This document shows, piece by piece, positions 44,049 to 53,837 of a DNA stretch of 64,000 bases. The stretch is from Candidatus Jidaibacter acanthamoeba (GTDB lineage Bacteria > Pseudomonadota > Alphaproteobacteria > Rickettsiales > Midichloriaceae). Position 1 is the stretch's first letter, and every line of letters begins with the position of its first letter. The notes under the pieces were generated by a model. The model had not been told where the DNA came from, made no database searches, and saw only the letters and a program-made list of their open reading frames with translations. The stretch lies in the NCBI RefSeq assembly GCF_000815465.1, contig NZ_JSWE01000092.1:62001-126000 (forward strand). The letters run 5' to 3'. A program made the translations under genes and the position numbers.

Positions 44049-45332
44049 GTGGGGAAATTCGCAAAATCGGTGCTTGAGATAAACTTAGACAGGATATCGC
44101 AAAACTATAAAATCTTAAAAAGCTACTTAAGGAAGGCAATTTGTGGAGCATCAATAAAAACTAATGCATATGGTATTGGGATGATGCCGGTTGCCAGAAA
44201 GCTTTTTGCCGAAGGCTGTAATGATTTCTTTGTTGCTAATCTTGATGAAGCTTTGGAATGTAAAAAAGTTTTGAGCAATAATAATATTTATTCATTAAAC
44301 AGAAGTTGTGATTATAGTTTACCTAAGGTGGTTAATGATAGCGTTATAAGTTTAAATTATAATGAACAAAACTTCTCAGCAAGTGGTGAAGATGGTTATG
44401 AAAAATTACAGAATGAACAAGTTATAAGTATAACTGAAGTTATTGACTCTAAAATTTATTCGAGAAACCCTAATATTTATATTCTGCACGGCGTAAATTG
44501 CATTGACGGGGCGAAAGCTGCCGCTGAGATGGGGTTAACCCCGATAATAAGTGATTTATCTCAATTGGAAATCTGGAATAATTACGGGAAAAAAATCGGT
44601 AAGAAATTGGCTGCCGTGCTGCATTTGGAAACAGGTATGGGAAGGCTTGCTTTACAAAAAAGCGATGCTCTACAAATCAGTACAAATTCGGAGCTTATTT
44701 CAAATGTTGAATTAACATATATAATGAGCCATCTTTCTTGTTCCGATGAAATTAATCATGTAATGAATAAAGAGCAACTTAACGAGATGCAGGAATATCA
44801 AAAAATGTTTAAAAATATTCCGGTTAGTTTCTCTAATTCAGGAGGGATATTTCTAGGAGAAGAATATCATTTTGATTTGGTAAGGCCGGGAGCGGCATTA
44901 TTCGGAATTCATTCCTGTCATCAAAAACAAACCCCGTTTTTACAAGTCGTAACTTTAAAAGCAGGCATCCTTCAGAAAAAAATATTGGAAAAAGATCAGG
45001 CGATAGGATACGGCGCAACCGTAAGTGCAAAAAGGGGCGATAAAATAATAACGCTTGAGTGTGGCTACGGGGATGGATACTTTCGAAACTTAAGTAATTT
45101 AGGTAAGGGGTATTACAATAATAAAGAGCTCCGGCAAATCGGCAGAGTTTCAATGGATATGATAATCTTTAATGCTAACAATCTGACTGAAGAAGAATTT
45201 AATGAAATAAACTACGTTGAATTGCTCGGAGATAATATTAACGTAAACGAAGTTGCAAATTGTGCTGGAACAATTGGCTATGAGGTGCTAACCTCATTAG
45301 GTAGTAGATATAAAAAGGTTTATATAGGGTAA
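44049..45332 (+). CDS. alr: Alanine racemase
   Basis: Alr converts L- to D-alanine for peptidoglycan using PLP. The PLP lysine is Lys37 in ASIKTNAYGIG (usually VKANAYGHG). HLETGMGRL, NSGG and VRPGAALFGI are further family marks, and AIGYGATVS contains the second catalytic Tyr. The length of 427 is slightly long owing to an insertion around residues 100-150. It starts at GTG with CTCTGTGGGG upstream. mlaE follows after 1 base, the gene order also seen in Rickettsia. Confidence 0.92.
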   Translation: MGKFAKSVLEINLDRISQNYKILKSYLRKAICGASIKTNAYGIGMMPVARKLFAEGCNDFFVANLDEALECKKVLSNNNIYSLNRSCDYSLPKVVNDSVISLNYNEQNFSASGEDGYEKLQNEQVISITEVIDSKIYSRNPNIYILHGVNCIDGAKAAAEMGLTPIISDLSQLEIWNNYGKKIGKKLAAVLHLETGMGRLALQKSDALQISTNSELISNVELTYIMSHLSCSDEINHVMNKEQLNEMQEYQKMFKNIPVSFSNSGGIFLGEEYHFDLVRPGAALFGIHSCHQKQTPFLQVVTLKAGILQKKILEKDQAIGYGATVSAKRGDKIITLECGYGDGYFRNLSNLGKGYYNNKELRQIGRVSMDMIIFNANNLTEEEFNEINYVELLGDNINVNEVANCAGTIGYEVLTSLGSRYKKVYIG

Positions 45333-45333
45333 T

Positions 45334-46107
45334 ATGAACTTCGTTGGAGTAGTCGGTAGGGTTTTTTTAGATTTTGTAAGGTCTTTAGGAAGGCTTGGCA
45401 TTTTTACTTATGAAACTGTAAAGTCTTGTTTTTTCGGCAAGTTTTATTTTAAAGTGCTATTTAGGCAGATGATAGAAATAGGCTATTATTCTCTGCCCGT
45501 GATCGGTCTTACTGCGGTTTTTACCGGTGCAGTACTTGCTTTGCAAAGTTATACCGGGTTTTCTCGTTTTAATGCCGAAAGTTCCATAGCCTCGGTCGTT
45601 GTGTTATCAATTACCAGGGAGCTAGGTCCTGTATTAGCGGGGTTAATGCTTGCAGGCAGAATCGGTGCGGCAATTGCTGCGGAAATCGGTACTATGCGGG
45701 TAACCGAGCAGATTGATGCGTTATATACTTTAAATACTAACCCGTTTAACTATTTAGTTATTCCCAGGGTTTTAGCCGGGATCATAATGCTTCCGTGTTT
45801 GGTGTTAGTTGCTGATATTATCGGAGTATTCGGGGGATATTTGGTAAGTATTTATAAGCTTGGTTTTTCTCCGCATACTTATTTAAAAAGTACTATACAA
45901 TTCCTTGAAGTTAAGGATGTGACTTCAGGTTTAATTAAAGCTTCGGCATTCGGTTTCGTGGTGACGATTATGGGATGTTATCATGGTTATAACTCCAAAG
46001 GTGGAGCGCAAGGCGTTGGAAGTGCTACTACAAATTCCGTGGTTGCAGCTTCAATTTTTATTTTATTTACTAATTATATTATTACCGGACTTCTTTTTTC
46101 AAAGTAA
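45334..46107 (+). CDS. mlaE: Phospholipid-transport ABC permease MlaE
   Basis: MlaE is the permease of the MCE-type system that moves phospholipids between the two membranes and keeps the outer membrane asymmetric. The protein has five to six membrane helices and the family blocks SLPVIGLTAVFTGAVLALQ, ELGPVLAGLMLAGRIGAAIAAEIGTM and GCYHGYNSKGGAQGVG. It is followed 3 bases later by its ATPase. mlaD (the MCE protein) is not in the window. Confidence 0.94.
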   Translation: MNFVGVVGRVFLDFVRSLGRLGIFTYETVKSCFFGKFYFKVLFRQMIEIGYYSLPVIGLTAVFTGAVLALQSYTGFSRFNAESSIASVVVLSITRELGPVLAGLMLAGRIGAAIAAEIGTMRVTEQIDALYTLNTNPFNYLVIPRVLAGIIMLPCLVLVADIIGVFGGYLVSIYKLGFSPHTYLKSTIQFLEVKDVTSGLIKASAFGFVVTIMGCYHGYNSKGGAQGVGSATTNSVVAASIFILFTNYIITGLLFSK

Positions 46108-46110
46108 ATT

Positions 46111-46881
46111 ATGGCAGAAAATTATAAAATAATATTAGAAAACTTATCAAAATCATTTGGAACCAAGCAAGTTCTAAAGCGGATTAATTTAAATATACCT
46201 GAACAGGAATCGCTGGTTGTAATCGGCGGTTCAGGTAGCGGGAAATCCGTATTAATTAAAACGATTATGGGTTTGCTGGAACCTGATGGAGGCAGCTTAG
46301 TAAAAATTGACGGGCAAGATGTAACACACATCCCGATCATAAAGCGCGGAGAGTTGCTTAATCAATTTGGCATGCTATTTCAAGGTGGTGCTTTGTTTGA
46401 TAGTTTGAAAATCTGGGAAAATGTCTCATTTACTCTTCTGCAAGGCAAAAATATTTCTCGTAAAGAGGCGAGAAGAATAGCTGAGGAAAAGCTGGCGCTA
46501 GTGGGTTTAAACCAAGCAACACTAGATCTTTACCCTAACGAGCTTTCGGGTGGGATGCAAAAAAGAGCAGCGCTTGCAAGAGCCATTGCAAATAATCCGA
46601 GTATTATATTTTTTGACGAGCCGACTTCCGGGCTTGACCCGATTACTTCGCAGGTAATAATTGAGTTGATTGCTAATCTTTCTAAAGAGCTTAAAGCAAC
46701 CACAATTACTATTACTCATGATATGAAGTGTGTTAAAACTATAGCTGATAAAGTGGCCATGATTTATAAGGGCGAAATTATCTGGCAAGGTGAAGGAAAG
46801 AACATCGAGTCTTCAGGGAATGAGTATGTTGATCAATTTATCAGCGGAAGAACTACCGGGCCAATCACCAATAATGCTTAA
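46111..46881 (+). CDS. mlaF: Phospholipid-transport ABC ATPase MlaF
   Basis: This is the ATPase partner of MlaE. The Walker A motif is GGSGSGKSVLIKT, the signature LSGGMQKRAALARAI, Walker B IIFFDEPTSGLDP, and the switch His is in TITHDMKC. The length of 256 residues is typical. It is last in alr-mlaE-mlaF; a weak hairpin lies about 40 bases downstream. Confidence 0.94.
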   Translation: MAENYKIILENLSKSFGTKQVLKRINLNIPEQESLVVIGGSGSGKSVLIKTIMGLLEPDGGSLVKIDGQDVTHIPIIKRGELLNQFGMLFQGGALFDSLKIWENVSFTLLQGKNISRKEARRIAEEKLALVGLNQATLDLYPNELSGGMQKRAALARAIANNPSIIFFDEPTSGLDPITSQVIIELIANLSKELKATTITITHDMKCVKTIADKVAMIYKGEIIWQGEGKNIESSGNEYVDQFISGRTTGPITNNA

Positions 46882-47152
46882 AGCAAAGCTAAGCATTTCC
46901 TTAACATTGATAAAAAATTCCTCTAACTCTTTTAGAGGAGTAACTACTATATCCCGCTTATTTTCGGCAACAGGGGAGCAGGGGCTCTAAAGGTTTGCTA
47001 AACATAAAGTATCAAAAGGTATAATTATAATGAAAAAGTGATAAGAAAGAAAAATTGTAAGTTAATTTTTAAGTTATCACTTAAATGAGCATGAGTTGTA
47101 TATTTTAATTGACGTAAGAAAAGAAAAAATTTATATATTAGCAACAACATAT

Positions 47153-47229
<77 letters not shown>

Positions 47230-47726
47230 CATAAAATAAGGTTTTTAGCCAATATTTTAAAACCGATAAATCTTTCTATGCTATCATTTGATAGATAGAT
47301 ATAATTAGGTAATTGCTAATTATAAAACCTTTGTTGTTATATCGTTCTATATAGGCTTGGAGTAATAACTAATATAGAATTTCTTGAATAATTTAAAACC
47401 TACTTTAGATTGATTATTATAATTTCCGATAAGAAATATGAATAAAGATTATATGCTTACATAATTTTATAAGGTTAGTTAATACAATAAATGTTGAATG
47501 AATACCATCAACTTAACTAATACTAACAATTTTTATCATGTTAGATATAATAACTGATTTTAAAAGAATAAAATGAATCTTCATTTTATTAATCATGTTT
47601 ATTAAGAGTTTAGTTCCTAGTCCCGGAACGTGAGAGCAAGTAAATACTAAGATGTTAACTTGTCTAAAATAATAAAAACAATATATCCGCCCTTGCGACA
47701 CTGATGCGGCACCAAAGAAATTTTGT
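47230..47726. other. Non-coding region before the island (about 500 bp)
   Basis: No convincing gene is seen. The region is AT-rich and has one strong palindrome, AATAAAATGA/TCATTTTATT at 47567-47591, which lacks a following T-run. Short ORFs here show no conserved pattern. It is the chromosomal flank left of the island. Confidence 0.4.
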
Positions 47727-47808
47727 GATTTTATAAAAACGCTGGAATATTAGGAAATACTTGGTTGCGGGGGCTGAATTTAAACCAATGACCTTCAGGT
47801 TATGAGCC
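47727..47808. repeat. Left attachment repeat (attL-like), decayed tRNA-fMet 3' half
   Basis: This matches 56715-56796 with four mismatches. It contains the T arm and acceptor of tRNA-fMet in minus orientation and ends at TATGAGCC in the anticodon loop. Three of the mismatches fall in tRNA positions (GAATTTAAACCAATG against GGATTTGAACCAACG), so this copy is no longer a functional tRNA part. Confidence 0.85.
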
Positions 47809-47924
47809 GCAAGTTCTAGCTGTTTATAGGAGCTTATCAAGCTGTGTATAGCTTGACATATCCTAGGTTTTACAGTGCTTCTATATCTATAAAATATAAT
47901 GATTTTATAGGCGGTTTTATTTAT

Positions 47925-48800
47925 ATGGTATCCCCAAAGTATCCCCAAGTGAAAGATAAAATTTATAATTTTACTAAGAAATTTTTAGATGAACTGCCTA
48001 TTTCTGCTCCCGGAAAACGAGATTATTGTAAAGACTATAAAGGGAGCGGACTGGAAATTATAGTCACAGATAAAGGAAATAAATCTTTTGAAGTAACAAA
48101 AAAAAATGGCCGTATTATTAGGGTGACTATCGGGCAATATCCAAATATTTCAATTGAAAATGCACGTAAAGAAGCTCTGCATATTAGCTCCCAAATTGCT
48201 CAAGGAATCAAAAAATTTAAAGAAAAATCAAGAGACAGATTTTTACAAGCAGACGAATTACCAAAATTTTTTAAAGCCTTAAATGGAGAGATAAATGAAA
48301 CTGCTAAGGGTTATATACTAATTTCACTTCTTACCGGAGCGTGAAAAAGTAATGTATTAGCTATGAAATGGAATGAAATTAATTTCCAGACTAAAACTTG
48401 GAGAATCCCGGAAACTAAAAACGGGGAGTCTTTAACTATTCCTTTAACAGAGCAAGCATTGGAGATATTACACCAAAGACAAATTGCTAACTTAAAGACA
48501 GAATTTTCAGAAAGTGAGTTTGTATTCCCTTCTAACAGCTCTTCAGGGCATCTGGCAGACCCGAAAAAAGCATGGAAAAGGATACTGTAGAAAGCAGGGA
48601 TTGAAAATCTCCGTATACATGATTTAAGGAGAACTCTTGGAAGTTGGCAAGCTGCAACCGGCGCAACAACCGCTATTATAGGCAAATCTTTAGGTCATAA
48701 AAGCCAACAGGCAACTAGAGTCTATGAAAGATTAAATATTGACCCGGTAAGAGATTCTCTAGAAAGAGCAACAAAAGCTATGTTTAATAATCAATACTAA
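47925..48800 (+). pseudogene. Tyrosine recombinase (phage-type integrase), broken
   Basis: One continuous frame of 292 codons, interrupted by TGA at 48342 and TAG at 48588, encodes an integrase. The N-terminal arm-type domain (GSGLEIIVTDKGNKSFEV, IRVTIGQYPNISIENARKEA) is followed closely by SRDRFLQADELPKFFKAL, so the usual core-binding domain of about 100 residues is missing. The catalytic domain keeps IHDLRRTLGSW and LGHKSQQATRVYERL (His-x-x-Arg, Gly-His, Tyr). The TGA stands exactly where LLTGARKSN would have the first catalytic Arg (CGA to TGA). The TAG fits CAG (Gln). It was the integrase of this island and is now non-functional. Confidence 0.88.
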
Positions 48801-49030
48801 GCTTATCATGTAAGTGGAATTGTAATAATAGTTTTAAAACATTGTCCAATAATTTAATAATATTCATAGAAAGTAAATTAAAGAAATAATTTCATTATAA
48901 AAATACAGCCTTTGTTTTTCCTAACAGAAAACTACCACTTCTCTCTTATTTGTAAAACTTGGTTTACATAGCCTAGATGCTCAAATAAAATATAAAATAA
49001 AGTATAATAAAAATTATAAATTTTTAAAAT

Positions 49031-50752
49031 TTAAAAACCTCTTGAGCTCCCTGAATTTCTGTCTTTCTCTTCCTCTGTATTGGTTTTGTCGGCTAATTCA
49101 TCATTTGTTCTCCTACGTTGGGCAGGTGGTCTCGGTGCATTGAAGGAAGAGGAAGTAGTACCAACTTGTTCTTGAGCCTCTTCCCTTGAGCGCTTGCTAC
49201 CCTGCCGTTCCTCCAGCTCCATATCGGTATCTTGTGAAACCCCTAAAAGTTCCAAGCTTCTTATGCATTCTTGAGTTTTTTTAAACTCATTTGATTCTTC
49301 TCCATATAATTTTATTTGAAGATCAAGAGCTTCTTTGTAACAAAGCTTTGCAATTTCTGCGCTGCTATCCTTATAATATTTTGCAAAACGATTTAATAGT
49401 TTACAATAAAGTGATTTGTTATTCCTGCTCCATTCTGAGTATAATTGATCCGGGTTAGATTTAGCCTTACTTGAATCATCAAAATTATATCCTGTGCTTT
49501 TTTGAATAATTTCTTTAACCAAATTTTCTGATTTATGCTCTTTACCTTTCATAAAAAAGTTTTTAGTAGTGATACGAATTGCTATTTCTAAAGAGTTATT
49601 TCGCTTATCTTGTTCTACCTCCCCACCAAATAGTTCAAGTTTAATTTTACTTCCCCTGTAAACCGCTCTAAACATACCTTCGTCATCTTTTTCAATAAAG
49701 CCCATATCTTCAAGTTTTGTAACAAGCTTTTCGTTTTTAGCTAATTTTACTAAAGCCTCTTCAGAAATAATAAATTTAGGTTCATTTATACTTAAAATAT
49801 AGAATATTTTTAATAACTTTTTTTCTTTCTTATTAAGTTTTGCGATTGCAAAGTTGAGGAATTTAAATATATTATCATTATCAGTTTCATTATATGTACT
49901 TTCAACTTCAAATATAGACTTTATAATTGTACCTAAATCAGAATGTAGTTTATCTATATTGTATCTTATAAATTTAGAAGCTAAATTAACAATGCTTACA
50001 AATTCCAACTGGTTGTCATCAGGGGTGCTTATTTCTAGTCCTTCTTTATAAGCATTAATTCGTTGCTTAGGATTAGCTAAAACCCATGCTAATTTTTTAA
50101 AAGCAGCTTTCTCTTTCTTCCATAAATCTGTGTTATTTATTAAAAATTTAAAAAGTTTTAATTCACTAAATTTTTTAAGATTTATAGTAGTGGTATACTC
50201 CATTAATTCATGATAGCGTAATAATCTGTTTTTTATTGCCGGGGACGGTTGGGAGGAACTGCTAGTACTTGATTCTGCTGGGCTATTTGTTGTTTGATCT
50301 AATTGTGGAATGGGATTTGAATCATGTGTTAAAATTATATGTTCTCTTTTCTTTTTTGAAGAGTTAGGAAGTAAATTATTTATCGCAAATTTTGATTCAT
50401 GTATATCTTCAAAAATAAGTAAATATGAATGCGAATGTTCAACAAGATATTTATTAACACGGCTTAGTATAGTGCCTTCGCCTTCTTCATAATCAATTCT
50501 TTTACCCGAAAAAATTTCTTTACTAATTTTACTATTAATTTTATCTGCTAAGGCTTTAAATTGCTTCTCAAAAGAAATTGAGGCATTAAATTTCCAAGCT
50601 ATATCATATCTACCCTTATTAAGTATAAAGAATCTTTCTGCTATTTGGGATTTACCAAATTTTGCTCCTCCGATAATACGTACTACTCTATTAGTTTTTA
50701 ATTGATCCGTTAATTCGTTATTTTCTGAATCTCTTGGTATATATCTTTTTTC
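49031..50752 (-). pseudogene. NB-ARC/STAND NTPase half of a split gene
   Basis: This frame continues without a break from the TAA that ends the SAHH-like gene. It has no ATG, GTG or TTG until 50203, so the P-loop part cannot be started on its own. It opens YIPRDSENNELTDQL, then Walker A GGAKFGKSQ (codons 28-35), Walker B YLLIFEDIHE (about 110-119) and the sensor-like HIILTHDSNP, a standard NB-ARC order. After a Ser/Pro linker comes a winged-helix-like region (KKEKKLLKIFYILSINEPKF...LVTKLEDMGFIEKDDEG) and a TPR-like pair (YKEALDLQIKLYGEESNEF). The tail is basic and polar (APRPPAQRRRTNDE...GSSRGF). From the ATG at 50203 a 390-residue fragment could still be made, without the NTPase core. Confidence 0.8.
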
Positions 50753-52714
50753 TTAATTAATTTTAATGTTTGAAATTATAGGTTCATCACGTAATTTATG
50801 TCTCATAAGGATTTCAGCTATAATAGATTGACAACTTTTATTATTTAATTCCTGTGAGGAGGGTGTTCTTACTTCGGATGTTTCACTTAGATCAATCAAT
50901 TCATTAAAATCATTTAGCTGCCCTTTATTTAAGTTTTTATATTTCTCTATTGAATTAAAATAGATTATAATAGAAGAAATTGCTAAAGAAGCTAATACTC
51001 CATGTATAAAATATCCATGCACTGCTTTTTCTACAAAATTAACAGAGTTTCCATTATTTAGTAGATTAATTGTTTTACCACCAACCATATAACGAGATAT
51101 ATGACTTTTTATTTCTATTTTATTTTCTTCTCGTAGCTCTTTAATACCTTTTTCAAGGTCATGAAGAAACTTGCTAAGTTCGCTTTTTTCTAATGTATGT
51201 GAAGCACTGCTACTTATAAAATCTAATAATTCCCCCTCGTCTTTTTCTTTACCTTTTTTTGAATTCTCTTGTCTAACGTATTCATTTAGCTTAGTAAGGA
51301 ATTGATCACCTAATTTGTCCTTTATTATTGTGTGAAGTTCCAGATAACTAGATATGTAATTTATTAGTTTATCTCCATCTAGCTTCTCTTTCTTTTCCTT
51401 ATCTAATTTTGGTGACTCTTTGATATGCTTTTCCAGATCAGTAAGAAATTCTTTAGTAAACTCATCATCCCTTGAGGTACAGGAAGCAATATAAACATTA
51501 TTCTTAAGAAATTGGATATGTACTTTGTCTAAGCATTTATTTCCGGTACAACATATCACTACATCAGCTTGTTTTAAACCCTTGTATATTGAAACTACTT
51601 TAAAAGAATGAGCTGAAGCTTCTAACTTTCTAACTTGATTTGTTTCGCATATAAGAACAGGCCCCCTAGTTTTTTCTGAAGCTACCCTTGCAGCAGCTGA
51701 GCCTATTTTACCGTATCCAATTACTAAAATTGTATTTGATTCAGCTAAATGAGTATAATCTTCAACTCTAAGAATATGGTCAGTAGCATCTGTTATTGCT
51801 TTACCGACATTATAATCTTCATTTATTTGGCTTCTTGCAACGCTTATTATAGGTGGAGCTTTGTCTTGATATTCTCTTTTTATTGCTTCTTTTATTTGTG
51901 GCAAAGACTTTATAATATTAAATTCTTTCAATTGCTCTGTGCGTATCACACTAGATAATATTTGCTTTTTTACTTCTTTAAGTTCTTTCCTATATTTTTG
52001 GTGGCCGTTTTCGGTGTCTTCTACTATTCCTAGTAAAGTATTATTTAAGCTACTTCTTTTAGTTAATAAATCTTTTAGCGTATATGAAAAATATCCTCCT
52101 ATATCTATAATTATAATTTTTTTATCTTTTTGTGCCCACTTATTAACAAAAAAAGCCCCGTCTAATGCTAACCATTCTTTTACTTCAGTACTTTCAAGAC
52201 AAAATTTTTCAAGACCGCGAGATTTTATTTCTTCCGGGTTTTCTTTCAATTTAAGTAGTTTTTCTTCTAATTCTTTTCTTTCATCCTCATTTTGAAATGG
52301 CTTAAATTTACCTTTTACAATTAAGTGATTTGCAATTTTGGTCTCTTCTAACCATATTCTTATATTGGTATCTGCAATAGAGCCTTTAGCTATTACTGCC
52401 GCAATACTACCTATTTCTTTCAATCCTTCTAAATAAAAAGGGAGTGTAGGAACAACATGACCAACAACAATAAATTGTATATCTTTCATGTTCTCAGTTT
52501 CATCGCCTGCAAATCTTCTAATTACATCCTTGTAAAAATCTCTAATAAGTTCTTTCTCTGCTTGAGGCATTTTTATCTTATCTTCAATCTCTTTTTCATT
52601 AGGGAAATTAAACTCTAAAGGTCTTGTTTTGTTACCTTCCTGTTGTAGCCTTCTTGAATTTCTAGACACTTTAGGTGTTTCATAAGGTGTGGTATTATTT
52701 TTATCTTTACTCAT
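50753..52714 (-). CDS. S-adenosylhomocysteine-hydrolase-like NAD-binding protein, N-terminal half of a STAND fusion
   Basis: The 653 residues follow the layout of adenosylhomocysteinase. IIIIDIGGYFSYTL (about 200-213) stands at the DDGG site. ISVARSQINEDYNVGKAITDAT (about 290-311) stands at the SVTKSKFDN...G block. The Rossmann motif is VIGYGKIGSAAARVA (GxGxxG at 333-338), followed by ICETNQVRKLEA, VICCTGNKCLDKVHIQFLK and, near 560, INLLNNGNSVNF. Substrate-binding residues are largely changed (the Lys-Asp-Asn triad and the His-Pro of GHPS), so it may sense NAD or a nucleoside rather than hydrolyse SAH. A charged insertion of about 130 residues splits the end. The TAA at 50753 is followed in frame by a STAND NTPase; CAA to TAA would explain it. 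Confidence 0.72.
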   Translation of the reverse strand: MSKDKNNTTPYETPKVSRNSRRLQQEGNKTRPLEFNFPNEKEIEDKIKMPQAEKELIRDFYKDVIRRFAGDETENMKDIQFIVVGHVVPTLPFYLEGLKEIGSIAAVIAKGSIADTNIRIWLEETKIANHLIVKGKFKPFQNEDERKELEEKLLKLKENPEEIKSRGLEKFCLESTEVKEWLALDGAFFVNKWAQKDKKIIIIDIGGYFSYTLKDLLTKRSSLNNTLLGIVEDTENGHQKYRKELKEVKKQILSSVIRTEQLKEFNIIKSLPQIKEAIKREYQDKAPPIISVARSQINEDYNVGKAITDATDHILRVEDYTHLAESNTILVIGYGKIGSAAARVASEKTRGPVLICETNQVRKLEASAHSFKVVSIYKGLKQADVVICCTGNKCLDKVHIQFLKNNVYIASCTSRDDEFTKEFLTDLEKHIKESPKLDKEKKEKLDGDKLINYISSYLELHTIIKDKLGDQFLTKLNEYVRQENSKKGKEKDEGELLDFISSSASHTLEKSELSKFLHDLEKGIKELREENKIEIKSHISRYMVGGKTINLLNNGNSVNFVEKAVHGYFIHGVLASLAISSIIIYFNSIEKYKNLNKGQLNDFNELIDLSETSEVRTPSSQELNNKSCQSIIAEILMRHKLRDEPIISNIKIN

Positions 52715-53055
52715 AACAACTACCCTTTTATTGAAAGTTTCAAATATTACTTAAGTTTTTCTCAAGTTAGTCATATAAAAACTATTTGTAACTAGAAGTT
52801 ATATTAAATAAGCAGGTAAGCAATTGCTTGCTAACATACTAATATAGCCTTTTGTGATATAAATCTATTAATCCTCTATCTTTATTAACAGTGTAGGTAA
52901 TTTAGATGATGATTCGGTTATTAGCCGTTATGTTCGGCAAATATATTTGATATAGCTTGTCCAACAAATATTATTTTAGGCTTATAAAGCATATCCTATA
53001 AATGATAAGCTGGAACAAGTTAATTATATATGGTGGTTACTTCCTTTTGCTGTAA
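52715..53055. other. Intergenic region inside the island (about 340 bp)
   Basis: It holds the likely promoter of the SAHH-like gene (minus) and short unjoined stretches on the plus strand, such as one reading NDKLEQVNYIWWLLPF, which may be the lost 5' part of the HEPN gene. A 12-bp palindrome AAGCAATTGCTT lies near 52830. No RNA gene was seen. Confidence 0.35.
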
Positions 53056-53821
53056 ATATTTAAGATTACAGGAAACATAAAAGAAGTTAGGAGATACCTA
53101 TTAGGTGTGATAGAGCATTTGCTCGATCATAATTTAAGTTACCTTGAAATAGGTGAAGAAGGCAAGCTTAGGTTGCCTAAACACTTTATAAGGGCTGCTG
53201 CTAATAATAGAATTAATTCATGCTTACCGGCTTTGCCCTTTGGGGGACCAACCTGGGCAGTTATCATATGAAGAGCAGGTAAGGATGTTTACTGCTTCAA
53301 TAGTTAATGGTAAGAAGTTAATTAGACTTATAAAAGAAGAGCTGGAAAATGACAATGAGGGATATGGATTAGATAGAATTATAGAGATAGCTTCTATAAA
53401 CTACAAAGCCCTTAGCGATAATGAAATGAGAATAAAGCTAAAGTATACAACATTATTACTAGCATTAGGAGAAGTGATAGGTAACCTGCAAAGGCACGAG
53501 TTGCTAACCGGGATAGCGCAGCTCGATATTAAACCGGATGAGAATGTTGAGGTAATAACAAAGATGATACCCGACATAAGAGAATATAGAAATGCTTTGA
53601 CTCATCATGGGTATAACAATTATGAACTCTTTAAAGAAGCAATTAAATTGATATGGATGGATAATGAACAAATCATTACAGAAATTAATTATTTATATTA
53701 AAAAGTAAAAGAAGAAAGTAAAAAATCAGAAATATTGAAAAGTTATGATATGGATGCTATAAAGCAGGAAGAGATTTCCTTAGAAAAAAATAAAACTAAT
53801 ACACATTGCATTTTAAACTAG
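53056..53821 (+). pseudogene. HEPN-type protein gene, frameshifted and with a premature stop
   Basis: A first open stretch (53056-53240) reads KEVRRYLLGVIEHLLDHNLSYLEI...NNRINSCLPAL and then runs into a stop in its own frame. The coding continues one base on as GDQPGQLSYEEQVRMF to a TAA at 53699, after which the same frame stays open for 39 more codons to 53821. The middle part (from a TTG at 53240, 153 residues) is all-helical and has IREYRNALTHHGY, i.e. RN-x3-H, the HEPN ribonuclease/nucleic-acid-binding motif (R117, N118, H122). The TAA fits CAA (Gln) changed by one base. HEPN proteins are common toxins or effectors in defence systems, which fits the neighbouring STAND gene. Confidence 0.6.
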
Positions 53822-53837
53822 TTAACCGGTAAAATTT

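Noticed and set aside
46790-46990. 66-residue plus-strand ORF overlapping the mlaF 3' end
   Set aside because: Mostly a shifted frame of mlaF. The part beyond the stop has no ribosome-binding site or pattern. A short inverted repeat (CCTCTA...TAGAGG near 46920) is there but has a T-run only on the empty minus strand.
52715-53055. Group II intron or small RNA in the island's inner gap
   Set aside because: Only a 12-bp palindrome and AT-rich sequence; no domain V-like hairpin and no reverse transcriptase nearby.
47925-53821. Stop-codon reassignment or suppression as explanation for the island's in-frame stops
   Set aside because: TGA, TAG and TAA are all involved, and housekeeping genes in the window end normally with these codons. 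Simple mutation is enough, though read-through of the STAND gene is not excluded.
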